Shown: positions 1 to 5,849, counted from the stretch's first letter. The stretch is 6,045 bases of DNA from Ectothiorhodospiraceae bacterium (GCA_007125455.1 SLDE01000035.1:1-6045); one strand, 5' to 3'. Numbers and translations: made by a program. The notes: a model not told the origin generated them from the sequence alone.

Positions 1-31
1 AGCCCCTGAGGCCCTAAGGCATGTCCTGGTG

Positions 32-1381
32 TTACTGCAGCATCAAAAACATCGCTCCATTGCCGCGGCGCAGGTTGAGCAGCAGGCGTTCATTGCTGCC
101 TATGGCCTGGCGTAGCTTGTCGATGCTCTCTACCGCCTGGCGGTTGGCCTGGGTGATGATGTCCCCCTCGCGTAGCCCGGCCCGCTGGGCGGGGCTGCCG
201 GGGGTCACCTCAATAATCGCCACCCCTTGCACGGTGCCGCGCACCGTTTGTTCCTTGAGGTTGGCGAGGACTGCCCCGCCGAGACGCGGGTGCAGCTCCC
301 CGCCGTCGATGGCGGCCAGCTCCGGCTTGGCGATGGTGGCGATCAGGGTGTGTTGTTGTTGCTCACGCACCACGGTCATCTCCACTTGCTGACCGATGCG
401 CAACAGGCCAACCCGATTGCGTACGTCGCTGGCGTTTTGCACCTCGCGATCGTTGATGCGGATGATCACATCCCCCAACTGCAACCCGGCCTTGGCCGCT
501 GGTGAGCCCTCGCTTACCTGGGTGACCACGGCGCCACGAGGCAGGCGGATATTGAAGGCCTCGGCCAGTTCCGGGGACAGATCCTGTGCCTGGGCCCCCA
601 GCTCACCGCGCTGCACCTTGCCGTGTTCGAGCAATTGATCCATCACCTCATGGGCCATGTTGATGGGGATGGCAAAGCCAATCCCCATATTCCCGCCACT
701 TTTAGAGAGGATCGCGGTGTTGATGCCGACCAGCTCACCGCGCAGATTGACCAGCGCCCCACCGGAGTTGCCGGGGTTGATCGAGGCATCGGTCTGGATG
801 AAGTCTTCATAGCCCTCAATCCCCAGCCCGGAGCGCCCCAGCGCGGAGACGATCCCCGAGGTCACGGTCTGTCCCAGGCCGAAGGGGTTACCGATAGCCA
901 CCACAAAGTCACCCACGCGCAGGCGATCCGAGTCGCCCAGATTTACCGCCGAGAGCCCATCGGGTTCCACCCGCAGCACCGCGATGTCGGTCTCCGGGTC
1001 GGAGCCGACCAACTCGGCCTTGAGGCTGCGTCCGTCGGCCAGGTGCACGGCGATCTCTTCGGCGCGGTGCGTGACGTGGTGGTTGGTGAGAATGATGCCG
1101 CTATCGGCGTCCACCACCACCCCGGAGCCCAGGCTCTGCTCCAGGCGCTCGCGGGGCTGCTGGTTGGGCAGGTCGAAAAAGTGGCGAAAGATCGGATCGG
1201 AAAAGAGCGGGCTCTGGCGCACCTGCACCCGGGTGCGGGTGAAGATATTCACTACCCCCGGGACGGTCTGCTCCAGCATCGGGGCGAGGGTGGGCAGGGG
1301 CTCGCCCTGGCTGTCGGTGGCGGGCAGGGCGGCCTGCAAGGGCAGGCAGAACAGAAGAAGGACAATGGCAAGGCTACGCAT
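32..1381 (-). CDS. degQ: DegQ-like periplasmic serine endoprotease (HtrA family)
   Basis: This gene encodes a 449-residue HtrA/DegQ protease that degrades or refolds misfolded proteins in the periplasm. The sequence shows a signal peptide (MRS, then a hydrophobic core around residues 4-17, probable cleavage after LQA at 17 or LPA at 21) and a trypsin-like domain at about 80-245. The catalytic triad is His102 (TNHHV), Asp132 (TDIAV) and Ser206 (GNSGGAL). Two PDZ domains follow at about 256-350 and 360-449. Length, the LAPMLE start of the mature part, the NPFGLGQT and FIQTDASIN motifs and the RGN-containing C-terminus fit DegQ better than DegP or MucD. I chose the ATG at 1381 because it starts the signal peptide directly and has GGTGA upstream. 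An in-frame ATG at 1420 would add 13 polar residues and lacks a clear ribosome binding site. It lies downstream of the small heat-shock gene on the same strand. Exact paralogue assignment (DegQ, DegP or AlgW-like) is an inference. Confidence 0.95.
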   Translation of the reverse strand: MRSLAIVLLLFCLPLQAALPATDSQGEPLPTLAPMLEQTVPGVVNIFTRTRVQVRQSPLFSDPIFRHFFDLPNQQPRERLEQSLGSGVVVDADSGIILTNHHVTHRAEEIAVHLADGRSLKAELVGSDPETDIAVLRVEPDGLSAVNLGDSDRLRVGDFVVAIGNPFGLGQTVTSGIVSALGRSGLGIEGYEDFIQTDASINPGNSGGALVNLRGELVGINTAILSKSGGNMGIGFAIPINMAHEVMDQLLEHGKVQRGELGAQAQDLSPELAEAFNIRLPRGAVVTQVSEGSPAAKAGLQLGDVIIRINDREVQNASDVRNRVGLLRIGQQVEMTVVREQQQHTLIATIAKPELAAIDGGELHPRLGGAVLANLKEQTVRGTVQGVAIIEVTPGSPAQRAGLREGDIITQANRQAVESIDKLRQAIGSNERLLLNLRRGNGAMFLMLQ

Positions 1382-1410
1382 GGGTTCACCGTGGCTGTAC
1401 AGGATGCGGG

Positions 1411-1439
1411 TAGAGACCATGATGGGGGAAGGGAGTTCC
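1411..1439 (-). promoter_or_regulatory. candidate sigma-E promoter for degQ
   Basis: Read on the minus strand, GGAACTC (1433-1439) is followed after 15 bp by GTCTCTA (1411-1417). Envelope-stress sigma-E promoters have GGAACTT and a GTCTAA/TCAAA-type -10 at this spacing, and htrA-family genes are classic sigma-E targets. The predicted start, near 1404, falls downstream of the alternative ATG at 1420 and about 20 nt before the preferred ATG at 1381, which supports that start. The match is imperfect, so this is an inference. Confidence 0.4.
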
Positions 1440-1457
1440 CGGCCCTGTCGGGCCGGG
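1438..1457 (-). repeat. GC-rich hairpin between hsp20 and degQ
   Basis: CCCGGCCC (1438-1445) and GGGCCGGG (1450-1457) form a perfect 8-bp stem around a 4-nt TGTC loop. It begins 14 nt after the Hsp20 stop codon. No T-run follows on the minus strand, so it is not a canonical intrinsic terminator. It could weaken read-through or protect the 3' end of the hsp20 message. Its 3' arm on the minus strand shares bases with the candidate sigma-E -35 box. Confidence 0.6.
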
Positions 1458-1470
1458 GATTAGGAGCAGA

Positions 1471-1893
1471 TCAGGATTCAACCGTGATCTTGCGTGGTTG
1501 CACTCGCTCGTGCTTGGGGATGGTGATGGTCAGCACCCCGCCAGTACTCTTGGCGCTGATCTTGTCGGTATCGGCGGTATCCGGCAGGGTGAAGCGGCGG
1601 AAGAAGCTGCCATATTGGCGCTCAATGCGTTTGTAGCCATCATGTTCGTCCTTCTTCTCCGACTCCCGCTCACCGCGGATGGTGAGCATGCCGTTTTCTG
1701 CATGCACCTCGATATCCTTGGCCTCCACCCCAGGCACATCGGCGGTGATAGTGAAGCTCTGCTCGTCTTCCCGAATATCCACCGCCGGTACCCAGTCACT
1801 GGCGGTACTGGCCTCAGATTCACCCATCATGCGGTCCATGTCCCGGCGGATTTGCTGCAACATGCCCCATGGTTCGTAACGTACTAGACTCAT
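1471..1893 (-). CDS. Hsp20 small heat-shock protein (alpha-crystallin family)
   Basis: A 140-residue ATP-independent holdase that binds unfolding proteins in the cytoplasm and keeps them soluble for refolding by DnaK and ClpB. It has a short N-terminal arm (1-34, including RRDMDRMM), an alpha-crystallin domain at about 35-127 (WVPAVDI, then DVPGVEAKDIEV, the RGERE turn, and GVLTITIPK) and a C-terminal tail with an I-x-V oligomer-locking motif (ITV, 136-138). The ATG at 1893 is preceded by GGAGT (1901-1905) at good spacing. The reading frame stays open upstream to 2055, but the extra residues are unlike the family and overlap the promoter, so I reject that start. The pattern is that of class A bacterial Hsp20 proteins related to those of proteobacteria. 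It is followed on the same strand by degQ, pairing cytoplasmic and periplasmic protein quality control. Confidence 0.95.
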   Translation of the reverse strand: MSLVRYEPWGMLQQIRRDMDRMMGESEASTASDWVPAVDIREDEQSFTITADVPGVEAKDIEVHAENGMLTIRGERESEKKDEHDGYKRIERQYGSFFRRFTLPDTADTDKISAKSTGGVLTITIPKHERVQPRKITVES

Positions 1894-1948
1894 GACACTT
1901 ACTCCTTTTGGTTGCGTTGGATAAAGGCAGCGTGATGCTGCGGTGAAA
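1894..1948 (-). promoter_or_regulatory. hsp20 5' leader with hairpin and possible SD-occluding pairing
   Basis: The expected leader of the hsp20 mRNA holds GCAGC-ATCAC-GCTGC, a 5-bp hairpin (1928-1942). CCUUU (1923-1927) can then pair with the AAAGG (1904-1908) that overlaps the Shine-Dalgarno sequence, over a 14-nt loop. Weak pairing over the ribosome site is how heat-shock RNA thermometers work in many small heat-shock genes. The 5-bp helix here is short and not a recognised ROSE or fourU element, so the role is speculative. Confidence 0.25.
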
Positions 1949-1950
1949 AA

Positions 1951-1979
1951 AATATAGTGGCCGTTTTTAGCTACATCAA
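1951..1979 (-). promoter_or_regulatory. probable hsp20 promoter
   Basis: On the minus strand TTGATG (1974-1979) is separated by exactly 17 bp from TATATT (1951-1956), a good sigma-70-like promoter about 58 bp before the start codon. The same -35 reads CTTGATG, close to the CTTGAA of sigma-32 promoters, and is followed after about 12-13 bp by the C-rich GCCACTATA. A heat-shock sigma factor may therefore use the same place. Which sigma factor acts cannot be settled from the sequence. Confidence 0.5.
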
Positions 1980-1998
1980 GGCCTTGTTTTGCACATGG

Positions 1999-2020
1999 AT
2001 ACTGTCCGGCGGGGCAGTAT
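1999..2020. repeat. 9-bp inverted repeat upstream of the hsp20 promoter
   Basis: ATACTGTCC (1999-2007) pairs with GGGCAGTAT (2012-2020) over a GGCG loop, with one T-G wobble in nine pairs. It lies 20 bp upstream of the hsp20 -35 box. No T-run follows on either strand, so it is not an obvious terminator. It could be a protein-binding dyad or a remnant of a repeat. It does not match the CIRCE operator. Confidence 0.5.
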
Positions 2021-2091
2021 GAATCATCGGCATTTGCGCGGTAGTGGGTGCTCACCTAAGCCTCAGGCCCCGAAAAAGCACAATATTAGTA

Positions 2092-2107
2092 ACACAATAT
2101 ATTGTGT
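2092..2107 (+). promoter_or_regulatory. NrdR box 1 (perfect palindrome)
   Basis: ACACAATATATTGTGT is a perfect 16-bp palindrome and matches the published NrdR-box consensus (acaCwATATaTwGtgt) at every position. NrdR is a zinc-ribbon/ATP-cone repressor that shuts down ribonucleotide reductase operons when deoxyribonucleotides are plentiful. The gene downstream is a ribonucleotide reductase, which makes the assignment strong. A partial half-site copy (CACAATAT) lies just upstream at 2079-2086. Confidence 0.85.
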
Positions 2108-2129
2108 TTTGATGGGTAAAGTTTAATAT
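2102..2129 (+). promoter_or_regulatory. candidate distal nrdJ promoter
   Basis: TTGTGT (2102-2107) and TAATAT (2124-2129) are 16 bp apart. The -35 hexamer overlaps the right half of NrdR box 1, so bound NrdR would block polymerase here. The hexamers are imperfect, so this is a modest call. A leader of about 210 nt would result. Confidence 0.35.
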
Positions 2130-2217
2130 TTGCTATGTTGCTGAATTTACAGCGGTGTAGCGCGGTGTGTTTATATTATTCAGTTACTTAGGGGTGGTTT
2201 TCTCCGGGGTGCTGGAG

Positions 2218-2246
2218 TTGACAGAATCAGGATTGCTGCCTAATCT
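2218..2246 (+). promoter_or_regulatory. proximal nrdJ promoter
   Basis: TTGACA (2218-2223) is a perfect -35 hexamer, followed after exactly 17 bp by TAATCT (2241-2246), which keeps the most conserved T, A and T of the -10. The predicted start is near 2253, about 95 nt before the nrdJa ATG. NrdR box 2 begins only a few bases after this start, as expected for repression. A weaker box-like stretch (2238-2253, 10 of 16 matching) overlaps the -10. Confidence 0.55.
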
Positions 2247-2257
2247 ATTGCGCCAAG

Positions 2258-2273
2258 ACACAAGATGTAGTGT
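2258..2273 (+). promoter_or_regulatory. NrdR box 2
   Basis: ACACAAGATGTAGTGT matches the NrdR consensus at 14 of 16 positions, differing only at positions 7 and 10, and keeps both ACAC and GTGT ends. It lies immediately downstream of the proximal promoter. The start-to-start distance from box 1 is 166 bp, whereas the usual tandem NrdR boxes are about three helical turns apart. Each box may therefore serve its own promoter, or the two may loop together. Confidence 0.65.
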
Positions 2274-2348
2274 TTGAAGGCCGGTGCTACAACAAGCAGG
2301 TCAGCACCGGCAAGGAATAACAACGCCTGTCACCACGGAGCCCCCCAA

Positions 2349-4508
2349 ATGAGCAAGTCCAGCGCCCACCTGAAGGCGGTACCCCATGCCGTCAGTGAGA
2401 TCACCTTTCAGCCCGCTTCCCTCGATATCTGGGAAAAGAAGTACCGCCTGACCACCAAGTCCGGCGAGGTGATCGATCACGATATCGACGCCACCTACAG
2501 CCGCGTGGCCAAGGCCCTGGCCGAGGTCGAGCAGGACGATGGCAAGCGCCAGGAGTGGGAGGAGAAGTTTCTTTGGGCGCTGCGCCACGGGGCGATCCCG
2601 GCCGGGCGTATCACCTCCAATGCCGGTGCCTGGGCCTACAAGCCCGCCACCTCCACCATCAACTGCACCGTGTCCGGCACCATTCGCGACTCGATGGACG
2701 ACATTCTCGGCAAGGTGCACGAGGCGGGCCTGACCCTCAAGGCCGGTTGCGGAATTGGTTATGAATTCAGTACGTTGCGCCCAAGAGGTGCCTTCGTGGC
2801 AGGTGCCGGCGCCTACACCTCCGGCCCGCTCTCCTTTATGGATATCTTCGACAAGATGTGTTTCACCGTGTCCTCTGCCGGTGGCCGTCGTGGCGCGCAG
2901 ATGGCCACCTTCGATGTCGGCCATCCAGACGTGATGGACTTCATCCGCGCCAAGCGCGAATCCGGTCGCCTGCGCCAGTTCAACCTCTCTCTGCTGGTTA
3001 CCCGCGAATTCATGGAAGCGGTGATCGCCAACGACGACTGGCAGCTGGCCTTCCCCATCGGCCCCAAGGAACTGGAGCTGGACGGTATCGATATCGAAGA
3101 CGAAAACCAGATCATCTGGCGCGACTGGCCACTCAAGGACGACTACATCGCCAACGACGAAGGGCTGGTGGCCTGCAAGGTCTACAAGACCATCAAGGCG
3201 CGTCGCCTGTGGGACATGATCATGACTTCCACCTACGACTTCGCCGAGCCGGGCTTCATCCTCATCGATCAATACAACGAGATGAACAACAACTGGTTCT
3301 GCGAGAATGTGCGTGCCACCAATCCCTGTGGCGAACAAGGCCTGCCCCCCTACGGTGCCTGCCTGCTTGGCTCGATCAACCTCACCAAGTTCGTGGTCGA
3401 ACCCTTTACCGACCGGGCCCGCTTCGATTGGGAAAATTTCCGCAAGGCCGTGGGGATCTTCACCCGCATGCTCGACAACGTGGTGGAGATCAACGGCCTG
3501 CCACTGGAGCAGCAGCGCGAAGAGATCATCAACAAGCGCCGCCACGGCATGGGCTACCTGGGGCTGGGCTCCACCATCACCATGCTGCGGATGAAATACG
3601 GTGATCAGGCCTCGCTGGCCTTCACCGAACAGGTCACCCGCGAACTGGCCATCGAGGGCTGGAAGGCCGCCCTGGAGCTGAGTGAGGAAAAAGGTCCGGC
3701 CCCGATCATGGAGCAGGAGTTCGAGGTCACCGGCCAGATGCTGCGCCAGCGTCCCGAGATGAAGCGCGACGGCTACAAGGTCGGCGACAAGGTTCAAGGC
3801 AAGCTGTTACACGCCAAATACAGCCGCTACATGCAGCGTGTGGCCGAGGTCGAGCCCGAGCTGGTCAACCAACTGGCCGAGCAGGGCGCCCGCTTCACCC
3901 ACCACAGCTCCATCGCCCCCACCGGCACCATCTCCCTCTCGCTGGCCAACAACGCCAGCAATGGCATCGAGCCCAGCTTTGCCCACCACTACTCGCGCAA
4001 CGTGATCCGCGAGGGCAAGAAATCCAAAGAGAAGGTCGACGTATGGTCCTTCGAACTGCTCGCCTACCGCGAGCTGGTCAACAAAAAAGCCATGCCCTAC
4101 TCCGACAAGGCCGACGAACAGCTGCCCGACTACTTCATCACCGCCGAAGAGGTTACCCCCAAGCAGCACGTCGACATCCAGGCCGCCGCGCAAAAGTGGA
4201 TCGACTCCTCGATCTCCAAGACCGCCAACGTGCCCACGGAATACCCCTTCGAAGACTTCAAGGACATCTACCTCTACGCCTACGAAAATGAGCTCAAGGG
4301 CTGCACCACCTTCCGCTTCAACCCCGAGGCCTTCCAGGGCGTGCTGGTCAAAGAGAGTGATTTGGAAAACACCACCTACCGCTTCGAACTGGAAAACGGC
4401 GAAGTGCTCGAACTCAAGGGCAACGAAGAGATCGAATACGACGGCGAGATCCACACCGCCGCCAACCTCTACGATGCCATGAAGGAAGGGTATTACGGTA
4501 GATTCTGA
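2349..4508 (+). CDS. nrdJa: class II (adenosylcobalamin-dependent) ribonucleotide reductase, catalytic subunit NrdJa
   Basis: A 719-residue cytoplasmic enzyme that reduces ribonucleotides to deoxyribonucleotides using a thiyl radical generated from coenzyme B12, with no need for oxygen. The finger loop NPCGE (325-329) holds the radical cysteine Cys327 with Asn325 and Glu329. Cys106 (INCTVSG) and Cys338 (GACLLG) are the expected redox pair, Cys338 lying 11 residues after the radical Cys as in other class II enzymes. APTGTIS (523-529) is the conserved second-loop motif, and RRGAQMATF (180-188) is also conserved. No N-terminal ATP-cone is seen, so activity regulation by ATP/dATP at that site is not expected. 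The ATG at 2349 has GGAG at 2337-2340; an in-frame TTG at 2274 would add 25 residues unlike the family and overlap promoter elements. The chain ends after YDAMKEGYYGRF, as in pseudomonad NrdJa, leaving the C-terminal domain to nrdJb downstream. Confidence 0.96.
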   Translation: MSKSSAHLKAVPHAVSEITFQPASLDIWEKKYRLTTKSGEVIDHDIDATYSRVAKALAEVEQDDGKRQEWEEKFLWALRHGAIPAGRITSNAGAWAYKPATSTINCTVSGTIRDSMDDILGKVHEAGLTLKAGCGIGYEFSTLRPRGAFVAGAGAYTSGPLSFMDIFDKMCFTVSSAGGRRGAQMATFDVGHPDVMDFIRAKRESGRLRQFNLSLLVTREFMEAVIANDDWQLAFPIGPKELELDGIDIEDENQIIWRDWPLKDDYIANDEGLVACKVYKTIKARRLWDMIMTSTYDFAEPGFILIDQYNEMNNNWFCENVRATNPCGEQGLPPYGACLLGSINLTKFVVEPFTDRARFDWENFRKAVGIFTRMLDNVVEINGLPLEQQREEIINKRRHGMGYLGLGSTITMLRMKYGDQASLAFTEQVTRELAIEGWKAALELSEEKGPAPIMEQEFEVTGQMLRQRPEMKRDGYKVGDKVQGKLLHAKYSRYMQRVAEVEPELVNQLAEQGARFTHHSSIAPTGTISLSLANNASNGIEPSFAHHYSRNVIREGKKSKEKVDVWSFELLAYRELVNKKAMPYSDKADEQLPDYFITAEEVTPKQHVDIQAAAQKWIDSSISKTANVPTEYPFEDFKDIYLYAYENELKGCTTFRFNPEAFQGVLVKESDLENTTYRFELENGEVLELKGNEEIEYDGEIHTAANLYDAMKEGYYGRF

Positions 4509-4555
4509 TAAAAGCCTTTAACGCAGAGGTCGCAGAGAGCACAGAGAAAGACTGG
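4509..4555 (+). repeat. GCAGAG-type intergenic repeat, copy 1 (left arm)
   Basis: Directly after the nrdJa stop comes TAAAAGCCTTTAACGCAGAG, then further GCAGAG/ACAGAG units, ending in AAGACTGG. The same order (TAAAAGC, TTTAACGCAGAGG, repeated units, AAGACTGG) recurs directly after the nrdJb stop at 5432-5485. It also pairs as an inverted repeat with 4674-4701. Runs of degenerate ACGCAGAG units occur between genes in many environmental bacteria, but I know of no assigned function. Confidence 0.75.
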
Positions 4556-4701
4556 TTAGGGTAGAAACCCGCGGCCTACTGCACAAACAATACAGGCCGG
4601 ATCTGAAACATGCTCCGGCAAGAGACAACGCACAGAGGGGCTGGGTTAATAGAGACACATGCATAGCAAAGCATCTCTGCGAACTCTGCGAACTCTGCGT
4701 T
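4520..4701 (+). repeat. long imperfect inverted repeat filling the nrdJa-nrdJb gap
   Basis: AACGCAGAG (4520-4528) pairs perfectly with CTCTGCGTT (4693-4701). TCGCAGAG (4530-4537) pairs with CTCTGCGA (4684-4691), and CAGAGA (4542-4547) with TCTCTG (4674-4679). This gives about two dozen pairs over 28 nt of each arm, enclosing a loop of about 126 nt. Inside the loop CGGCCT/AGGCCG and CCGGA/TCCGG can form alternative hairpins. The layout resembles a small non-autonomous element (MITE-like), but no target-site duplication is evident. The right arm ends about 12 nt before the nrdJb ribosome site, so folding could affect nrdJb translation or message stability. Confidence 0.65.
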
Positions 4702-4724
4702 GAAAAAATCAAGAGGGAAGAAAT

Positions 4725-5429
4725 ATGGCAGTCAAAATCAGTAAAAAGATCGTCAGCTACGCAGTCGTTAGTAAAGACGAACAGCAGCAACCGGCTCCAG
4801 CCCTCCGGGCTGTCCCCGAACATCACGAGGACAACGTCGTCCACCTCACCGAGGCACTCGAACGCCCCGAGATGCTGCTCGGCTCCACCTACAAGATAAA
4901 GACCCCGCTCACCGAGCACGCCCTCTACGTCACCATTAACGACGTCGTGCTCAATCAGGGCACCAAGCACGAACTGCGCCGCCCGTTCGAGGTCTTCATC
5001 AACTCCAAAAACATGGACCACTTCCAGTGGATCGTCGCCCTCACCCGCATCATCTCCGCGGTATTCCGCAAGGGTGGCGACGTCACCTTCCTGGTCGAAG
5101 AACTACGCTCCGTGTTCGACCCACGCGGCGGCTACTTCAAAAAGGGCGGCAAATACATGCCCTCCCTGGTCGCCGAGATCGGTGACGCCATCGAATGCCA
5201 CCTGCGCATGATCGGCATGCTCAAAGACGACGAGCTGGACGAACACCAGAAAAAACTTATCGAAGAAAAGCGCGCCCAATACGAAGGCACAGCCAGCAAG
5301 GCAGAAGCCCAAGACAACGGCGACTTCCCCGAAGGGGCGCAACTCTGTGGCAAGTGCAACACCAAGGCCACGATCTTGATGGATGGGTGTATGACCTGTT
5401 TGAATTGTGGCGATTCCAAATGCGGGTGA
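4725..5429 (+). CDS. nrdJb: class II ribonucleotide reductase C-terminal subunit NrdJb (TSCPD domain, Cys-rich tail)
   Basis: A 234-residue protein corresponding to the C-terminal part of one-piece NrdJ enzymes; in pseudomonads the same part is a separate gene, nrdJb. It works with NrdJa in ribonucleotide reduction. A variable N-terminus (1-45) is followed by a TSCPD-type domain (about 50-160; FINSKNMDHFQWI and GGYFKKGGKYMPS), a charged linker (167-203), and a cysteine-rich tail with Cys208-x2-Cys211 and Cys222-x2-Cys225-x2-Cys228 plus Cys233. In the family these C-terminal cysteines re-reduce the active-site disulfide and pass electrons from thioredoxin; part of the tail looks like a zinc ribbon. 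The ATG at 4725 has GAGGGA at 4713-4718. The gap to nrdJa is 216 bp, far more than the few bases usual in pseudomonads, because a repeat pair lies between. Co-transcription with nrdJa is likely but not shown. Confidence 0.92.
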   Translation: MAVKISKKIVSYAVVSKDEQQQPAPALRAVPEHHEDNVVHLTEALERPEMLLGSTYKIKTPLTEHALYVTINDVVLNQGTKHELRRPFEVFINSKNMDHFQWIVALTRIISAVFRKGGDVTFLVEELRSVFDPRGGYFKKGGKYMPSLVAEIGDAIECHLRMIGMLKDDELDEHQKKLIEEKRAQYEGTASKAEAQDNGDFPEGAQLCGKCNTKATILMDGCMTCLNCGDSKCG

Positions 5430-5431
5430 TG

Positions 5432-5485
5432 TAAAAGCGTTTAACGCAGAGGACGCGGAGTTCGCAGAGGTGAATATAAGACTGG
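5432..5485 (+). repeat. GCAGAG-type intergenic repeat, copy 3
   Basis: Two bases after the nrdJb stop, TAAAAGCGTTTAACGCAGAG is followed by ACGCGGAG and TTCGCAGAG units and then AAGACTGG (5478-5485). It has the same orientation as copy 1, differs from it at few positions in the first 29 bp, and is about 7 bp longer. The two copies each begin right after a stop codon of an nrdJ half-gene. No inverted partner is seen near this copy. Confidence 0.75.
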
Positions 5486-5495
5486 GCTTTGTGGT

Positions 5496-5529
5496 TCGTA
5501 GGTCGGGATAGCGTAGCGTAACCCGACAA
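5496..5529 (+). repeat. dispersed palindromic repeat (TAGGTCGGG...CCCGAC)
   Basis: CGTAGGTCGGG, then a GCGTAGCGTA centre, then AACCCGACAAA. GTCGGG at about 5502-5507 can pair with CCCGAC at 5522-5527. This resembles a widespread family of short palindromes between genes in proteobacteria (TAGGTCGGGTTAGCGTAGCGTAACCCGAC-like). No T-run follows on the plus strand, so it is not a canonical terminator for nrdJb, though the hairpin could stabilise the 3' end of the message. Confidence 0.6.
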
Positions 5530-5627
5530 AAAATGTCCCGGAGTATGAATGACGATTGGCGTCGTAATCGGTGTTAGAGTGAAATGAAGCAATTCCGTGA
5601 TTTGTTTTACTCTGTCCCGAATAATTT

Positions 5628-5849
5628 ATGGGAGTTAAGCCACTGGGTGCGAAAGAGCTATTGAATGAGGCGATCAAGATATAGCCTGATGAACGGTTCT
5701 CCCTGGTTGATGGCCTAATAAAAAGCCTGGATGAGCCAGACAAGCACATCGATAAAATTTGGGCCGAAGAGTCAGAAAAGCGACTCAAGGCATATCGAGA
5801 GGGAACACTCAAGGGGATCCCCATGGAGGAAGTCTTCAAGGAAGAATGA
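5628..5849 (+). pseudogene. addiction-module antitoxin (PF09720/TIGR02574-like), broken by an in-frame TAG
   Basis: Reading from the ATG at 5628 gives 73 sense-length codons with one internal stop, TAG at codon 19 (5682-5684). The two parts fit the short family called 'putative addiction module component'. GAKELLNEAIKI is the first helix; PDERFSLVDGLIKSLDEPD follows the stop and matches the typical LPPDER...LVDGLLESLDEP pattern. IWAEESEKRLKAYREG and GIPMEEVFKEE are the typical tail, where intact members read WAEEAERRLEAYRAG and IPLEEV. Such proteins are usually antitoxins for a RelE/ParE-type toxin encoded just downstream. No Shine-Dalgarno sequence is obvious, the frame is closed just upstream (TAA at 5622-5624), and no in-frame ATG follows the TAG until codon 66. 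I conclude it is a decayed gene; a base-calling error or suppressed stop would be the alternative. Confidence 0.7.

Noticed and set aside
1894..2055. N-terminal extension of the Hsp20 frame to 2055
   Set aside because: The extra residues are unlike Hsp20 proteins and the stretch contains the promoter and leader; the ATG at 1893 has a strong GGAGT site.
6..2067. CCTGAGGC (6-13) and GCCTCAGG (2060-2067) as terminal inverted repeats around hsp20-degQ
   Set aside because: Only 8 bp, mostly the self-complementary CCTNAGG core, with no other sign of mobility; chance is likely.
2274..2348. In-frame TTG extension of nrdJa by 25 residues
   Set aside because: It begins directly after NrdR box 2, has no good ribosome site, and the residues are unlike NrdJa N-termini; the ATG at 2349 has GGAG at proper spacing.
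2253..2348. Cobalamin riboswitch upstream of the B12-dependent reductase
   Set aside because: The proximal leader is only about 95 nt, too short for a B12 riboswitch, and no B12-box-like sequence (GCCACTG) was seen in the longer region either.
4518..5021. Long open frame on the minus strand across the gap and nrdJb
   Set aside because: It is the antisense shadow of nrdJb plus repeat sequence, with no family resemblance.
5519..5579. A second attC-like site ending at GTTAGAG
   Set aside because: TAACCCGA can pair with TCGG(T)GTTA, but the left arm is part of the dispersed palindrome and the inner boxes and spacing do not fit an attC site.
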